The notes below the pieces were generated by a model, which saw nothing but the letters and a program-made list of their open reading frames with translations, made no database searches and was not told the origin of the DNA. The position numbers and the translations under genes are program-made. Shown here in pieces: positions 18,991 to 28,721 of a stretch of DNA of 64,000 bases. Origin of the DNA: Moritella sp. PE36 (GTDB lineage Bacteria > Pseudomonadota > Gammaproteobacteria > Enterobacterales > Moritellaceae). The stretch covers positions 121,748-185,747 of the forward strand of contig NZ_ABCQ01000004.1 in assembly GCF_000170855.1 (NCBI RefSeq). Direction: 5' to 3'. Each line of letters begins with the position of its first letter. Within the stretch, counting starts at the first letter, position 1.

Positions 18991-19006
18991 AGCAATAATC
19001 ATACCT
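18991..19006 (-). promoter_or_regulatory. Possible sigma-54 promoter before flhA
   Basis: Reading on the minus strand, AGGTATGATTATTGCT has the GG and GC doublets at sigma-54 spacing and a perfect TTGCT -12 half, but the -24 half departs from TGGCACG at three places. It lies 36 bp before the flhA start. Confidence 0.5.
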
Positions 19007-19044
19007 AAGGCAAAAGCATTAAGTGTCTAAATACAAAAATGGCA

Positions 19045-20175
19045 TTAATATTTCAAATCGTCTGGAATATCCATGGCTTTTGGCAGCGGTTTAGGCCGAT
19101 TACCTTTACGTTGCTTAAATTGTTCAAGTTGATAAACATAAGCGAGGATCTGTGCAACCGCAATAAATAACCCTTCAGGGATGGGGTCATCAATCTCAGT
19201 GCTATGATAAATAGCACGGGTTAACGCCGCGGATTCTAAGATAGGTACTTTGTGTTCTTTCGCCATTTCACGAATACGGAAAGCGACTTGGTCTACACCT
19301 TTGGCCACGACTTTGGGTGCCGCATTACCTGACTTTTCATATTTTAACGCCACAGAATAATGGGTTGGGTTGGTAATAATCACATCTGCGTCAGGAACAT
19401 CACCCATCATACGACGTTGCGATATCTCCATCTGCATCTGCCTAATCTTGCCTTTTAACTGTGGGTTACCATTCACATCTTTCATTTCATCTTTAACTTC
19501 TTGCTTGGTCATCCGCAATTCTTTGGCGTGTTTCCAATATTGATAAGGTACATCAATAGCCACAATGATAATCAAGGATGCACACAACCAAATAAAAACA
19601 TCAGTCAAAAAATTTAACGATTGGATAATCGAAATATTCAATGGCTGGAGACTAAACTCCATGATCTGTAAGAATTGAACTTTTAATACCAGCAAGGCTA
19701 TCGTCACAACGACTGCGACCTTGGCAATTGATTTAATCAATTCAACCATGGCTTGTGGGCCCATCATTCTTTTTAGACCTGCTTTAGGCGACATTTTTGA
19801 TGCTTTCGGACGAATGGATTCACCACTAAACACCATACCGCCCATCAAAATATTACCGATAATACCGGCAAAAAAACCCACAATCATAATACCAAACATG
19901 GGCCAAAATAACGGTTTAATACTCACGCTAACAATTTCAAGCAAGGCATCAGGACTGAAAATATCTTCACGTTCAAGCTGAAATAAACTAGTCATATTAA
20001 TAACAAGCGCACGTGCCAACGCATCACCAAAAGCAAGGAAAGCTGCACCTGTCGCCGTCAGTACAAAGGTCGTCGCAAGTTCTTTCGAACGAACTACCTG
20101 ACCTTTCTCCCTGGCTTGGGTGAGCTTTTTCTCGGTGGCGTCTTCGGTTTGTTCTTGACCGTCTTTTTCAGCCAT
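19045..20175 (-). CDS. flhB: FlhB, export apparatus switch protein
   Basis: Controls the change of export from rod/hook to filament proteins, by self-cleavage. Four membrane helices lie in the first ~220 residues, followed by a cytoplasmic domain with the cleavage motif NPTH (IITNPTHYSVALKY) and the LARAIY-like ALTRAIYHSTEID. 376 residues is normal. It begins the short gap before fliR and is the last gene of the fliK-to-flhB run. Confidence 0.98.
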   Translation of the reverse strand: MAEKDGQEQTEDATEKKLTQAREKGQVVRSKELATTFVLTATGAAFLAFGDALARALVINMTSLFQLEREDIFSPDALLEIVSVSIKPLFWPMFGIMIVGFFAGIIGNILMGGMVFSGESIRPKASKMSPKAGLKRMMGPQAMVELIKSIAKVAVVVTIALLVLKVQFLQIMEFSLQPLNISIIQSLNFLTDVFIWLCASLIIIVAIDVPYQYWKHAKELRMTKQEVKDEMKDVNGNPQLKGKIRQMQMEISQRRMMGDVPDADVIITNPTHYSVALKYEKSGNAAPKVVAKGVDQVAFRIREMAKEHKVPILESAALTRAIYHSTEIDDPIPEGLFIAVAQILAYVYQLEQFKQRKGNRPKPLPKAMDIPDDLKY

Positions 20176-20210
20176 GAGGAAATACCTTTATCCTAATGTG
20201 ATAAGTAAAG

Positions 20211-20996
20211 CTAATACGCGCAAGCATTATTGAGCAATGAACAAATCAGTTCGCCGGCACGTTGCCACTGGGCATCAAAATGAAATACAAAGCTTTTTAA
20301 TGATAAGTAAATAATAAATAAGCCCGCGACCATACCCACCGCAAACCCTAAACTAAATACGTTTAGTTGCGGTGCAGCCTTGGTCATCACACCAAACGAA
20401 AAGTTAATCACGAGCATAGCAACAACCGCAGACAATGACATACTCAGTGCAGCAGCGAACATGACTGACATCCACCCAGCTATTTCATAATACTGTATGG
20501 CAACTAAACCAGACGCTGAAACTGGCAATGTCTCAAACGATTTAACGACGGTCTCGATCATAAATAAATGACCGTTCACGGATAAATAAACCAGTGTGCC
20601 TAATAAAATATAGATTTGACCGATCACGGGAGACATTTGCCCCGATGCTGGATCTGCCATAGAGGCAAAACCTAAACTGGTTTGCATCGCGATAATCTGT
20701 CCCGCGAGCACAAACGTTTGAATCAACATGACAGTCACAAAGCCGATTGCAATACCAATCAAACTTTGTTGTAAAATAATCATGAAGCTACTTAACGAAA
20801 ACAAATCAACATTGGGCATAGGCGGCAATACAGGCGCGACCATCACGGTAAGCGCAAAACAATAAAATAACCGGATTATGGTTGGTGTGGTTTTCGCACC
20901 ACTGACTATCATGACCATGACCATGCCAGATAGACGGGCAAATGGCCAAATATAACTGGCCATAAACGTCATAATATCAGCTGATAAAATTTCCAC
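20211..20996 (-). CDS. fliR: FliR, flagellar export channel subunit
   Basis: Inner-membrane subunit of the FliPQR export gate. 261 residues, strongly hydrophobic, opening MEILSADIMTFMASYIWPFARLSGM and containing QTSLGFASMADPASGQ, a well-conserved FliR segment. The start is GTG at 20996, with AGG seven bases upstream inside the end of fliQ. Confidence 0.97.
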   Translation of the reverse strand: MEILSADIMTFMASYIWPFARLSGMVMVMIVSGAKTTPTIIRLFYCFALTVMVAPVLPPMPNVDLFSLSSFMIILQQSLIGIAIGFVTVMLIQTFVLAGQIIAMQTSLGFASMADPASGQMSPVIGQIYILLGTLVYLSVNGHLFMIETVVKSFETLPVSASGLVAIQYYEIAGWMSVMFAAALSMSLSAVVAMLVINFSFGVMTKAAPQLNVFSLGFAVGMVAGLFIIYLSLKSFVFHFDAQWQRAGELICSLLNNACAY

Positions 20997-20999
20997 TAA

Positions 21000-21269
21000 T
21001 TAACCTACAACTTGTGGGATCTGAAGTATCATGTTGGTAAAGAATTCCATCAAACGCCCAAAGCCCCAATGCGCACCATAGATCAGTGCCAGTAAAGTGG
21101 CAATTAAACGCGGTAAGAAACTTAATGTTTGTTCATTAATTGAGGTCGCAGCCTGAAACACTGACACCACTAAACCGACTATTAACCCTGGAACAACAAC
21201 CGCACAGACCAGTAGTAATACCGTCCATAATGCTTGTCGAAATATATCTACAAAGACTTCAGGTGCCAT
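21000..21269 (-). CDS. fliQ: FliQ, flagellar export channel subunit
   Basis: Small two-helix subunit of the FliPQR gate. It has 89 residues with the hydrophobic hairpin and the conserved VSVFQAATSINEQTLSFLPRL segment. Between fliP (90-bp gap) and fliR (3-bp gap). Confidence 0.97.
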   Translation of the reverse strand: MAPEVFVDIFRQALWTVLLLVCAVVVPGLIVGLVVSVFQAATSINEQTLSFLPRLIATLLALIYGAHWGFGRLMEFFTNMILQIPQVVG

Positions 21270-21289
21270 GATGCTGCCTTTTACTTATG

Positions 21290-21309
21290 AATCGGCTTAT
21301 AAACCGATT
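21290..21309. other. Short inverted repeat between fliP and fliQ
   Basis: AATCGG and CCGATT flank an 8-base AT-rich loop in the 90-bp fliP-fliQ gap. The stem is only 6 bp with no T tract, so its role is unclear; it may be an mRNA structure or chance. Confidence 0.3.
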
Positions 21310-21359
21310 TATGAACTGAACGATTACCTTATGTGAAAACGTGTATATAAAGAACGTCG

Positions 21360-22106
21360 TCATAATCCAAAACTGTTGGCAAGCGTGCCCAAAATAAGGC
21401 TCCAACCATCAACGAGAACAAACAGCATGAGTTTAAAGGGCAAGGATACAATCATTGGTGATAACATCATCATACCCATGGCCATCAAGATACTCGCCAC
21501 CACCAAGTCAATAATCAAAAAGGGAATGAACACCATAAAACCAATTTGAAAGGCGGTTTTCAGTTCGCTGGTCACAAAGGCAGGGATCAACACTCTAAAA
21601 GGCACCTCTTCGGGTGAATCGGCTTCCACTTTTGCAATTCGCATGAAGGTATCAAGATCGGTCACACGCGTTTGCGCTAACATAAACTGCTGCATTGGCA
21701 GTTTAGCCTGCTCAAAGGCTTGCATCGATGTAAGTTCTTCACTCAAATAAGGCTGCAGGGCATTATCATTAATACGATCAAATACTGGCGACATAATGAA
21801 AAAAGACAAAAATAAGGTGATACCAACTAATACTTGGTTAGACGGACTCTGCTGTAAACCTAATGCTTGGCGTAAAATAGACAGTACAATGATGATGCGA
21901 GTAAACGAGGTCATCATGATCAGCGCAGCTGGCAGAAAACTCAACGCCGTCATCATGGCTAAAATTTGCAATGACACCGAATATTCCTGCGAGCCATCAT
22001 TGTTAGTGATCACTTTCACCGCCGACATCACAGAATTATCAGCCCATGCAGCGGAGGTGAAGAAAAGCAGTACCAGCGACAGTAATACCGTAAACTTATT
22101 TTTCAT
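21360..22106 (-). CDS. fliP: FliP, flagellar export channel subunit
   Basis: Core of the export gate. An N-terminal signal peptide (cleavage near AWA-DNS) is followed by hydrophobic helices with [23 protein letters not shown] and TPSNQ-like [14 protein letters not shown], and a C-terminal [15 protein letters not shown] helix. 248 residues is normal. The start overlaps fliO by 11 bp. Confidence 0.98.
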   Translation of the reverse strand: MKNKFTVLLSLVLLFFTSAAWADNSVMSAVKVITNNDGSQEYSVSLQILAMMTALSFLPAALIMMTSFTRIIIVLSILRQALGLQQSPSNQVLVGITLFLSFFIMSPVFDRINDNALQPYLSEELTSMQAFEQAKLPMQQFMLAQTRVTDLDTFMRIAKVEADSPEEVPFRVLIPAFVTSELKTAFQIGFMVFIPFLIIDLVVASILMAMGMMMLSPMIVSLPFKLMLFVLVDGWSLILGTLANSFGL

Positions 22107-22419
22107 TATGCTGTTTCATCATCTGGGCTAATTTAGTAGCAAATGGATTGAGCTCTGGCTGACTATTTTCCAAGGGCCGTTCTAACTCTTTAAGCAAATT
22201 AATTTGCTGTCCAGTTATGCCGAGCAATACTTGCTCTGAACCAACTTGTACCACCATGATCCGCTCTTTCGGCCCTAACGGTAACGTCGCGACAACGTGT
22301 AACTGTTGATTATCACTGCCAAATACACGCGCTTTTTTAGCTAAAAAAGCTAACATCACGATAACCGAAATAACCGCCAGCAACGATAATATCCATTGCA
22401 GCATATCGATATCGTTCAT
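22096..22419 (-). CDS. fliO: FliO, flagellar export apparatus assembly protein
   Basis: Helps assemble the FliP ring. It has 107 residues: one membrane helix (about 7-26) and a cytoplasmic part with [28 protein letters not shown], the FliO core. It lies 1 bp after fliN and overlaps fliP. Confidence 0.94.
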   Translation of the reverse strand: MNDIDMLQWILSLLAVISVIVMLAFLAKKARVFGSDNQQLHVVATLPLGPKERIMVVQVGSEQVLLGITGQQINLLKELERPLENSQPELNPFATKLAQMMKQHNEK

Positions 22420-22420
22420 A

Positions 22421-22804
22421 CTATTTAAGCTTCTTAATACGTTCGGTTTGGCTGATGACGTCGGTTAAACGAATACCAAATTTGTCATTGACTACCACAA
22501 CTTCACCGTGTGCGATAAGTGTACCATTAACCATTACGTCGAGTGGCTCACCGGCTATACGATCAAGCTCAACAACAGAGCCTTGATTTAATTGTAATAA
22601 ATTACGAATACTAATTTTACTACGACCAACTTCCATTGAAATCACAACCGGAATATCAAGAATACTATCTAATTTATGCTGTTGTTCAGGCGAGAATGCA
22701 TTGTCATCATTGCTAAAATCTTCTAACTCCGCCGCTTCAACAGTACTTTGCTCGGCCATTGCAGCGGCCCAATCATTGGCCATCTGATCTTGATCTTCAC
22801 TCAT
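22421..22804 (-). CDS. fliN: FliN, flagellar switch protein
   Basis: C-ring component that, with FliM and FliG, sets rotation direction. An acidic N-terminus (about 1-45) is followed by a SpoA domain with LDIPVVISMEVGRSKISIRNLLQLNQGSVVELDRIAGEPLDV and a closing GIRLTDVIS. Two-base gap from fliM. Confidence 0.97.
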   Translation of the reverse strand: MSEDQDQMANDWAAAMAEQSTVEAAELEDFSNDDNAFSPEQQHKLDSILDIPVVISMEVGRSKISIRNLLQLNQGSVVELDRIAGEPLDVMVNGTLIAHGEVVVVNDKFGIRLTDVISQTERIKKLK

Positions 22805-22806
22805 CT

Positions 22807-23859
22807 CTATACCTTATTTTCATCATTTTTATCGTCTAAATTAATTAATCCACCACGTAATACCACATGGTCAATATCAGATTTAGTTAAATTACTTACT
22901 TTCAGTTTTCTGCTAATCTTAACCGCTACATTATCTTTATTTCGACCCAGTTTGGCTTTATAACTTGGTAAATCTTCAATAAATACGGTGAGCTCTTCAG
23001 GCATCTCAATCGGGATAATATCCCCTACTCTTAATTCCATAATTTGCCCTATTGTCAGCTCAGTTTCAAGTAACTTAGTACTCAGTTCTACTGGTACATC
23101 TAAGATCTCTTCTTGTAACGCCGAACTCCAGCGCTCATCGGTATCTTCTTTGTCACTTTGCACACCCGCATCGAGTAATTCACGGATCGGCTCAAGCATC
23201 GAGTACGGCATGGTAATATGAAAATCACCTCCGCCACCATCAAGCTCGATATGGAATGAGCTCACAACAACAACCTCAGTCGGGCTAACAATATTAGCCA
23301 TCGCCGGGTTTACTTCCGAATCAAGGTATTCAAACTCTGCGTCCATAACAGGCGCCCATGCTTCGTGATAATCTTCAAAGACTATCTTTAACAACATTTG
23401 AATAATACGGCGCTCTGTAGGCGTAAATTCTCGCCCTTCAATTTTGGCATGATAACGGCCATCACCACCAAAGAAGTTTTCGACTAAAATAAAGACGAGA
23501 CGTGCTTCCATCGTCACTAATGCGGTGCCTTTTAAGGGGCGGAAACGCACCATATTCAAACTAGTCGGTACAAATAACGTATGCACGTATTCGCCAAACT
23601 TAAGCATTTGTACGCCATTAATTGATACTTCCGCAGTACGGCGCATCATATTAAATAGACTGATCCGCATGTGACGAGCGAAACGTTCATTAACCAACTC
23701 CAGCGTTGGCATACGACCACGCACAATACGGTCTTGCGATGAAAAGTCAAAATCAACAATACTGCCACTGTCTTCGACGGTGTCAAATTCATCTTCTTCA
23801 ACATCATCAACACCATGTAATAGCGCATCAATCTCGTCTTGGCTTAATAAATCACTCAC
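22807..23859 (-). CDS. fliM: FliM, flagellar switch protein (CheY-P target)
   Basis: Binds CheY-P and links to FliG. The N-terminal CheY-binding peptide LLSQDEIDALLHGVDD is clear at residues 4-19. A CheC-like middle domain and a C-terminal SpoA domain (VELSTKLLETELTIGQIMELRVGDIIPIE) follow. The start is GTG at 23859. 350 residues is normal. Confidence 0.98.
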   Translation of the reverse strand: MSDLLSQDEIDALLHGVDDVEEDEFDTVEDSGSIVDFDFSSQDRIVRGRMPTLELVNERFARHMRISLFNMMRRTAEVSINGVQMLKFGEYVHTLFVPTSLNMVRFRPLKGTALVTMEARLVFILVENFFGGDGRYHAKIEGREFTPTERRIIQMLLKIVFEDYHEAWAPVMDAEFEYLDSEVNPAMANIVSPTEVVVVSSFHIELDGGGGDFHITMPYSMLEPIRELLDAGVQSDKEDTDERWSSALQEEILDVPVELSTKLLETELTIGQIMELRVGDIIPIEMPEELTVFIEDLPSYKAKLGRNKDNVAVKISRKLKVSNLTKSDIDHVVLRGGLINLDDKNDENKV

Positions 23860-23866
23860 ACTTAAC

Positions 23867-24373
23867 CTACTGCATTACAAAACCAGAAAATAGGATTTTT
23901 TCAACAACCCCTTTTCCAGTATATTTAGTCAAAATTTCATTCACATTCGTTAACGAATCCGCGCGCAATAATTCTTTACCTTGATAGGTTGCTAATTGTT
24001 GCTCTGTGGTGGCACTAAAGACTTGCAGTAATGTACTTTCAATCAGCGGTAAATTGGCTTTCGCTAAATCTTTATTATCACTGCCACGTACCATTAACTG
24101 CACTTTTATCTGAACCAAACGCTCGCGCTTTAATCCTATAATATTAAAAACAAAAGGACGTGGCAGCGCCACATAATAAGCGGTCTCGTTAATTGTTTTA
24201 TCGACGGTTTCTGTTACCACCCCTGAACTATCAGCGGCAGCACTATTATCACTTAAAAAGAAAAAGGCAGCACCACCACCAACAAGCGCTAATACTAAAA
24301 TCACCGCAATGATAATAATTTTCTTATTACCCTTACCTTTATCGTCTATTTTCAAATCTTTATCGTCGGCCAT
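23867..24373 (-). CDS. fliL: FliL, stator-associated basal body protein
   Basis: Membrane protein next to the stators. A basic cytoplasmic N-terminus (KDLKIDDKGKGNKK), one membrane helix (about 18-40) and a periplasmic FliL domain with YVALPRPFVFNI and VQIKVQLMVRG. The protein has 168 residues and ends VLFSGFVMQ-like. Between fliK and fliM. Confidence 0.96.
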   Translation of the reverse strand: MADDKDLKIDDKGKGNKKIIIIAVILVLALVGGGAAFFFLSDNSAAADSSGVVTETVDKTINETAYYVALPRPFVFNIIGLKRERLVQIKVQLMVRGSDNKDLAKANLPLIESTLLQVFSATTEQQLATYQGKELLRADSLTNVNEILTKYTGKGVVEKILFSGFVMQ

Positions 24374-24427
24374 TATCGTCCTTAAATCGAATTATCAATT
24401 ACGCTTATACAGTCACTGACTAAGAGC

Positions 24428-26011
24428 TTAGGCGTAAAAGTCTACCCCTTTCGCAGTGTCTTGCCAATACGGCGTCGTAGTAGGGACTTCAGTCTGTGAA
24501 TCTATTGCATAATTCGCATCATTATTGCTATTTTTTTGTCCGTTTTCTTGTCTTGATTGCTGAAATCCAGATTGCTGCTGGCCACTGTCGGCTTGTACCT
24601 TAGTATCCCCCAGCGTCATACCTTGTTGCTGTAGCATTTCTCGTAGTCGCGGCATTTGTTGTTCAAGTAAATCTCGACTTTGATTATTCTGCGCTTGGAT
24701 TGTCACATTTATCTGATCGTTTTGCACAACCAATTTGATATTCATACTGCCTAATTCTGCTGGGTCTAAACGGATTGTCGCTGTTTGTATTTCTTTGCCG
24801 ACCATTATGGCGATTTTTTCATTTAATTCCGAGCTAGCGAGATTGTTATTAAGACTAACCCGCTTCTCTAATACTTGCTGTTCTACGTCTGTTAATACCG
24901 GCGCCTTGGTCAAAGTACGTGTAGTTTGGTCTAACGGCTCTTGTTTACGTGCAGACTCCATAATTTGCGCGAAATCTAATTGCTCAATGGGTTCAGCCGA
25001 TGCCATATCCAGCTGTTCTAGTGCTGAATTATTACTCTCTGTTACTGCACTGCTGGCCCCCGTAGTCATGCCATTGGATTGACCAAAAGGGGTGTTTTTC
25101 GCCCAGCCTGCTTCGCCAAAACCAGTGGCTAGATTTGCTTTTCCAGCGCCATCTAATCGTTCACTATCAAGTGTGCCATCACCCTTAATTGAATCACCGG
25201 TAGCTAATAAATCGTCTTGCCTAAATCGAGGGTTATTGTCAATAAGGCCAGCGACTGTCGACATACCAGCTAACGTTGACGCAGTGATAGTATCTGTTGG
25301 TTCTGTTAGACCTGTTGAATCTGTTAGACCTGTTAGACCTGTTGGATTTGTAGATAGCTCGCTCGCTTGCAATACTTGAGTCTGCTCATTATTACTCACA
25401 TCACTCTCATTCGTCGCTTCTGCAACGCTACTATCGAGCATGGATAAGCCTGTCATGTTAACAGATGCCGATGAGGCAATATTCGCCCCCTTGGCTGGTA
25501 AAGGCAATTCATTACCGTTAGCTTTACCTTGCAACAGCATCGATGATTGATCAAGACGAGCCAAAAAATCATCACTGCTTTCATTTTTCAGTAAGCTGTC
25601 ACCTTGACTCATTACACTTAAGTCATCGCCAGCTATCGCGTCAACTTCATCAGCGTGCTCTATCCGCCCTGCTACAATGCCATCATCGATACTCGCGTCA
25701 AAACTAGGCTCAGCACTTGGTACTGTACTTTCGACCAAACTCTCCGCCGCACTCTTCACAGCACTCTTTACTGCACTCTCCGCAGCAATGCCTTCAGTAC
25801 TATCAATGGTTTTTGGACCAGCGATAGCAGCTGTTTTATTATCGCTATTAAACAGCGAAAATAATTTAGAAAAGCTACTTTCAGGCGTACTCAACTCGCC
25901 ATCACTCGCCATATCTGCAGCGTTATCGCCTTTGACATTAAGCGTTTGCGATTTATTATTCGCCGCCGGTGTATCAGTCATCGCTGTTGATTTATGTAGA
26001 GAGAAAGTCAT
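24428..26011 (-). CDS. fliK: FliK, hook-length control protein
   Basis: Secreted ruler that stops hook growth and switches FlhB. The first ~370 residues are low-complexity Ser/Thr/Ala/Glu sequence with short tandem repeats (GLTGLTDSTGLTEPTD and AVKSAVKSAAESL). The C-terminal domain (about 385-480) has the FliK signature TATIRLDPAELGSMNIKLVVQNDQINVTIQAQ followed by a Gln/Asn-rich tail. It has its own sigma-54 box upstream. The repeats may make length vary between strains. Confidence 0.93.
   Translation of the reverse strand: MTFSLHKSTAMTDTPAANNKSQTLNVKGDNAADMASDGELSTPESSFSKLFSLFNSDNKTAAIAGPKTIDSTEGIAAESAVKSAVKSAAESLVESTVPSAEPSFDASIDDGIVAGRIEHADEVDAIAGDDLSVMSQGDSLLKNESSDDFLARLDQSSMLLQGKANGNELPLPAKGANIASSASVNMTGLSMLDSSVAEATNESDVSNNEQTQVLQASELSTNPTGLTGLTDSTGLTEPTDTITASTLAGMSTVAGLIDNNPRFRQDDLLATGDSIKGDGTLDSERLDGAGKANLATGFGEAGWAKNTPFGQSNGMTTGASSAVTESNNSALEQLDMASAEPIEQLDFAQIMESARKQEPLDQTTRTLTKAPVLTDVEQQVLEKRVSLNNNLASSELNEKIAIMVGKEIQTATIRLDPAELGSMNIKLVVQNDQINVTIQAQNNQSRDLLEQQMPRLREMLQQQGMTLGDTKVQADSGQQQSGFQQSRQENGQKNSNNDANYAIDSQTEVPTTTPYWQDTAKGVDFYA
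25293..25345. repeat. Imperfect 9-bp tandem repeats inside fliK
   Basis: Units close to ACCTGTTAG recur in series and encode the repeated Gly-Leu-Thr residues of the FliK linker. As 9-bp units they change protein length without shifting frame. Confidence 0.7.
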
Positions 26012-26056
26012 AGTTCAAGCCTAAATGTCATCAATAAGAAGTTATAGCGAAATAGT

Positions 26057-26072
26057 AGCAAAATTCACGCCA
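26057..26072 (-). promoter_or_regulatory. Sigma-54 promoter before fliK
   Basis: On the minus strand TGGCGTGAATTTTGCT fits the -24/-12 consensus (TGGCACG, four bases, TTGCT) apart from two bases in the -24 half. It sits in the 81-bp gap between fliJ and fliK, 46 bp before the fliK ATG. Confidence 0.82.
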
Positions 26073-26092
26073 GATTATGAATTAGCGTGCGT

Positions 26093-26539
26093 TTATCGGT
26101 TATTCTTACGCTTGAAATATTGGAAGTTAGAAAACTCATCAAGATCTTTTTGCTCGCGTCGTTGTTCGACAAGCTGTGCAGCGACTTTGCGTTTATCTAA
26201 TAATAAACCCAGCGCATCACGTTTCTTACGAATTTCCATCCAATCCGCATGCTTATTATTGACTGTTTGTTGGATATTATCGAGTGCTTGTTTCTGCTCA
26301 AATTCAGCTAATTCTAGTTTTTTCATAAAGTTATGATAATGCGCATAACTACTACCTGAGATACCGGCTTCCCCACGTTCCGTGAATTGCTGTAAATACT
26401 GTTTACGGTAATCACTTAATTGCTGCATTTGGCTATGATAACGCTCAGCATCTTGTTGGATCAGTGCATAGGCTCTCGCGGCGTTTTTTTCTTGCTCTTC
26501 AAGTTGCTGATAAACCCGTTGTAATGCGGTATTAGACAT
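26093..26539 (-). CDS. fliJ: FliJ, export ATPase stalk/chaperone
   Basis: Small coiled-coil protein that couples the FliI ATPase ring to FlhA. All 148 residues are predicted helical with heptads, opening LQRVYQQLEEQEKNAARAYALIQQD, and ending in a basic tail (QYFKRKNNR). Follows fliI after 18 bp and closes the fliE-J unit. Confidence 0.94.
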   Translation of the reverse strand: MSNTALQRVYQQLEEQEKNAARAYALIQQDAERYHSQMQQLSDYRKQYLQQFTERGEAGISGSSYAHYHNFMKKLELAEFEQKQALDNIQQTVNNKHADWMEIRKKRDALGLLLDKRKVAAQLVEQRREQKDLDEFSNFQYFKRKNNR

Positions 26540-26557
26540 TATATTGACACTGTTTCA

Positions 26558-27895
26558 TTATGAGGTTTCCACGCCAAGATGCGGTGCGATGGCAGCTAGC
26601 ATTTCTTCACATTGCGAGAACGGAATAACTTCTTTCATGCCTTGTTGTAAGAATTGATCCATCGCTGGTTTTAAGCGAATTGCGCGATCAATTTTGGCAT
26701 CCGAACCTTTGCTATAAGCGCCAATGGCAACCAAGTCTTTGTTCTGCTGATAGAGTGAGTAAGCTTGTTTGAATCCGCGAGCCGCGGCTTGATGGAAATC
26801 AGTCGTCACCATTGGCATGACACGACTAATCGACTTTTCAATATCAATCGCCGGATAGTGTCCCGCATCGGTTAACTCGCGAGACAATACGATATGACCA
26901 TCGAGGATCGCCCGCGCCGCATCCGCAATGGGGTCTTGTAAGTCATCACCTTCGGTTAATACAGTGAAGAACGCCGTAATCGAGCCTTGTTCGTCACTCC
27001 CATTACCCGCACGTTCCACCAGCTGAGGTAATTTTGCAAATACCGATGGCGGATAACCTTTCGTTGCCGGTGGCTCTCCCACCGCCAAGGCAATTTCACG
27101 TTGCGCTTGTGCAAAACGGGTCAATGAATCCATCAGTAATAATACATTCAAGCCTTGGTCACGGAAGTATTCTGCTATCGCTAATGATGTTTCGCAACCT
27201 TTTAGGCGCATCAGTGGAGATGAATCCGCAGGCGCAGCAACAACAACAGAGCGCGCAAGCCCTTCTTCACCAAGGATCTCTTCAATGAATTCTTTTACTT
27301 CTCGGCCACGCTCACCAATTAAACCAACGACGACAACGTCCGCGGTCGAACCCCGCGTCATCATACCTAACAACACACTCTTACCGACACCAGAACCAGC
27401 GAAAAGCCCCATACGCTGACCTTGACCTACGGTGAGCATGGCATTAATGGCTTTAACACCGACATCAAGTGGTTTTGAGATTTTTTTACGCGCCAGCGGA
27501 TTAATACGCTTGGCCGTAAAAGACGTGGTTTGTCCGGTAATAATTTCACCTTTACCGTCAATCGGCTTACCAACACCATCTAATACCCGACCAAGTAGTT
27601 CCATACCAACCGGAATACCTTGAGTTTCATTGAGTGGTGTTACTTTTGCTCCGGGAATAATACCAATGACCTGTTCACTGGGCATTAAGAATAACTTATC
27701 ACCATCAAAACCAACAACCTCTGCATCCATCAAGCCGTTATCCGTTTCGACAGAACACAAACTGCCAATTGCAGCGCGGCAACCAACAGCTTCGAGGGTT
27801 AAACCAACGACCCGAGTCAGCTTACCAGCAACAGTTGGCTTGCTGGCCAGTGCGTCAGTTTTTAATTGTTGTAATCGACTGAGTAGCTCGGTCAT
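26558..27895 (-). CDS. fliI: FliI, flagellar export ATPase
   Basis: Hexameric ATPase related to F1 beta. Walker [17 protein letters not shown], Walker [37 protein letters not shown] and a C-terminal segment ending [11 protein letters not shown]. 445 residues is normal. The ATG overlaps the fliH stop (TAATG), so translation is coupled. Confidence 0.98.
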   Translation of the reverse strand: MTELLSRLQQLKTDALASKPTVAGKLTRVVGLTLEAVGCRAAIGSLCSVETDNGLMDAEVVGFDGDKLFLMPSEQVIGIIPGAKVTPLNETQGIPVGMELLGRVLDGVGKPIDGKGEIITGQTTSFTAKRINPLARKKISKPLDVGVKAINAMLTVGQGQRMGLFAGSGVGKSVLLGMMTRGSTADVVVVGLIGERGREVKEFIEEILGEEGLARSVVVAAPADSSPLMRLKGCETSLAIAEYFRDQGLNVLLLMDSLTRFAQAQREIALAVGEPPATKGYPPSVFAKLPQLVERAGNGSDEQGSITAFFTVLTEGDDLQDPIADAARAILDGHIVLSRELTDAGHYPAIDIEKSISRVMPMVTTDFHQAAARGFKQAYSLYQQNKDLVAIGAYSKGSDAKIDRAIRLKPAMDQFLQQGMKEVIPFSQCEEMLAAIAPHLGVETS

Positions 27896-28701
27896 TATGC
27901 GCCCGGTTTATTAGCAATAAGAAATTGACGCATCATTTGTTTAATACGTTGTTCCATTAACAGTTCTACCGAAGAGACTTCGTTATTAATCACTAAATCA
28001 CCTTGTTTCATCATTGGCTCTGAGATTAATACCCAACCCCGTTTTACACATTCTTCAGTGGCGTAGTATTCATTGATTACGGTTAAATCATCAGGATGTA
28101 ATGTAATGGTAATTTTTTGCTCAAGAACCGGTAACGCATCCAGGGCTAATTTTAATGTTTGCAGCAATATATCGTGATTAAATGTCACTTCGGTCTTAAT
28201 TAACTCTTCTGCTAAGCCGGTCGCAACACGAATTAATTCGTTTTCAACTTCGCTATTTACGGCCGCTAAAGGCGCGTGCATTTGCGTTTGTAGCTGCTCC
28301 CATACTGTGGCTTTATCCGCTATCTGCTGTTGGCCATCAGCTAACCCTTGGGCGAGTCCTTGCTCTTGGCCTTGCGCTTCACCTTGGCTAAGACCTTCAG
28401 CCGTGCCGCTCGCTAAGCCATCCTGATAGCCTTGTTCTTTACCTTCATTGTAACCGTCGTCATAAGCCGCCTGGCGTATTGCGTCCAGCTCTTCAGCAGT
28501 CATTGGCTGCGGCTCAGCTTCTTCGACCGGCTCATCAGTACGCTTACCTTCATACCAGTCATGCTTCATCCCGAGTGCATTGGTATTAAGCACTGCAGCT
28601 TGGGTATTCTCAAACTCGGGTAAATACCAATCTTCTATTTGATGCTCATCACTCGCTTTAATAGGCGGGATATTAGACTTTAAACTGTCATTCATAGCCA
28701 T
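27895..28701 (-). CDS. fliH: FliH, regulator of the export ATPase
   Basis: Peripheral stalk protein binding FliI. The middle (about 75-140) holds the Gly-xxx-Gly type repeats characteristic of FliH ([18 protein letters not shown], then [18 protein letters not shown]), followed by the helical C-terminal FliI-binding domain. 268 residues. Two ATGs are available (28701 and 28695); GGA precedes both at workable spacing and I kept the longer one. Confidence 0.95.
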   Translation of the reverse strand: MAMNDSLKSNIPPIKASDEHQIEDWYLPEFENTQAAVLNTNALGMKHDWYEGKRTDEPVEEAEPQPMTAEELDAIRQAAYDDGYNEGKEQGYQDGLASGTAEGLSQGEAQGQEQGLAQGLADGQQQIADKATVWEQLQTQMHAPLAAVNSEVENELIRVATGLAEELIKTEVTFNHDILLQTLKLALDALPVLEQKITITLHPDDLTVINEYYATEECVKRGWVLISEPMMKQGDLVINNEVSSVELLMEQRIKQMMRQFLIANKPGA

Positions 28702-28721
28702 ATTCCATCAGGGTCATGTAC

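Noticed and set aside
18393..18998. 201-codon open frame opposite flhA
   Set aside because: Antisense shadow of flhA, with low-complexity composition and no family match.
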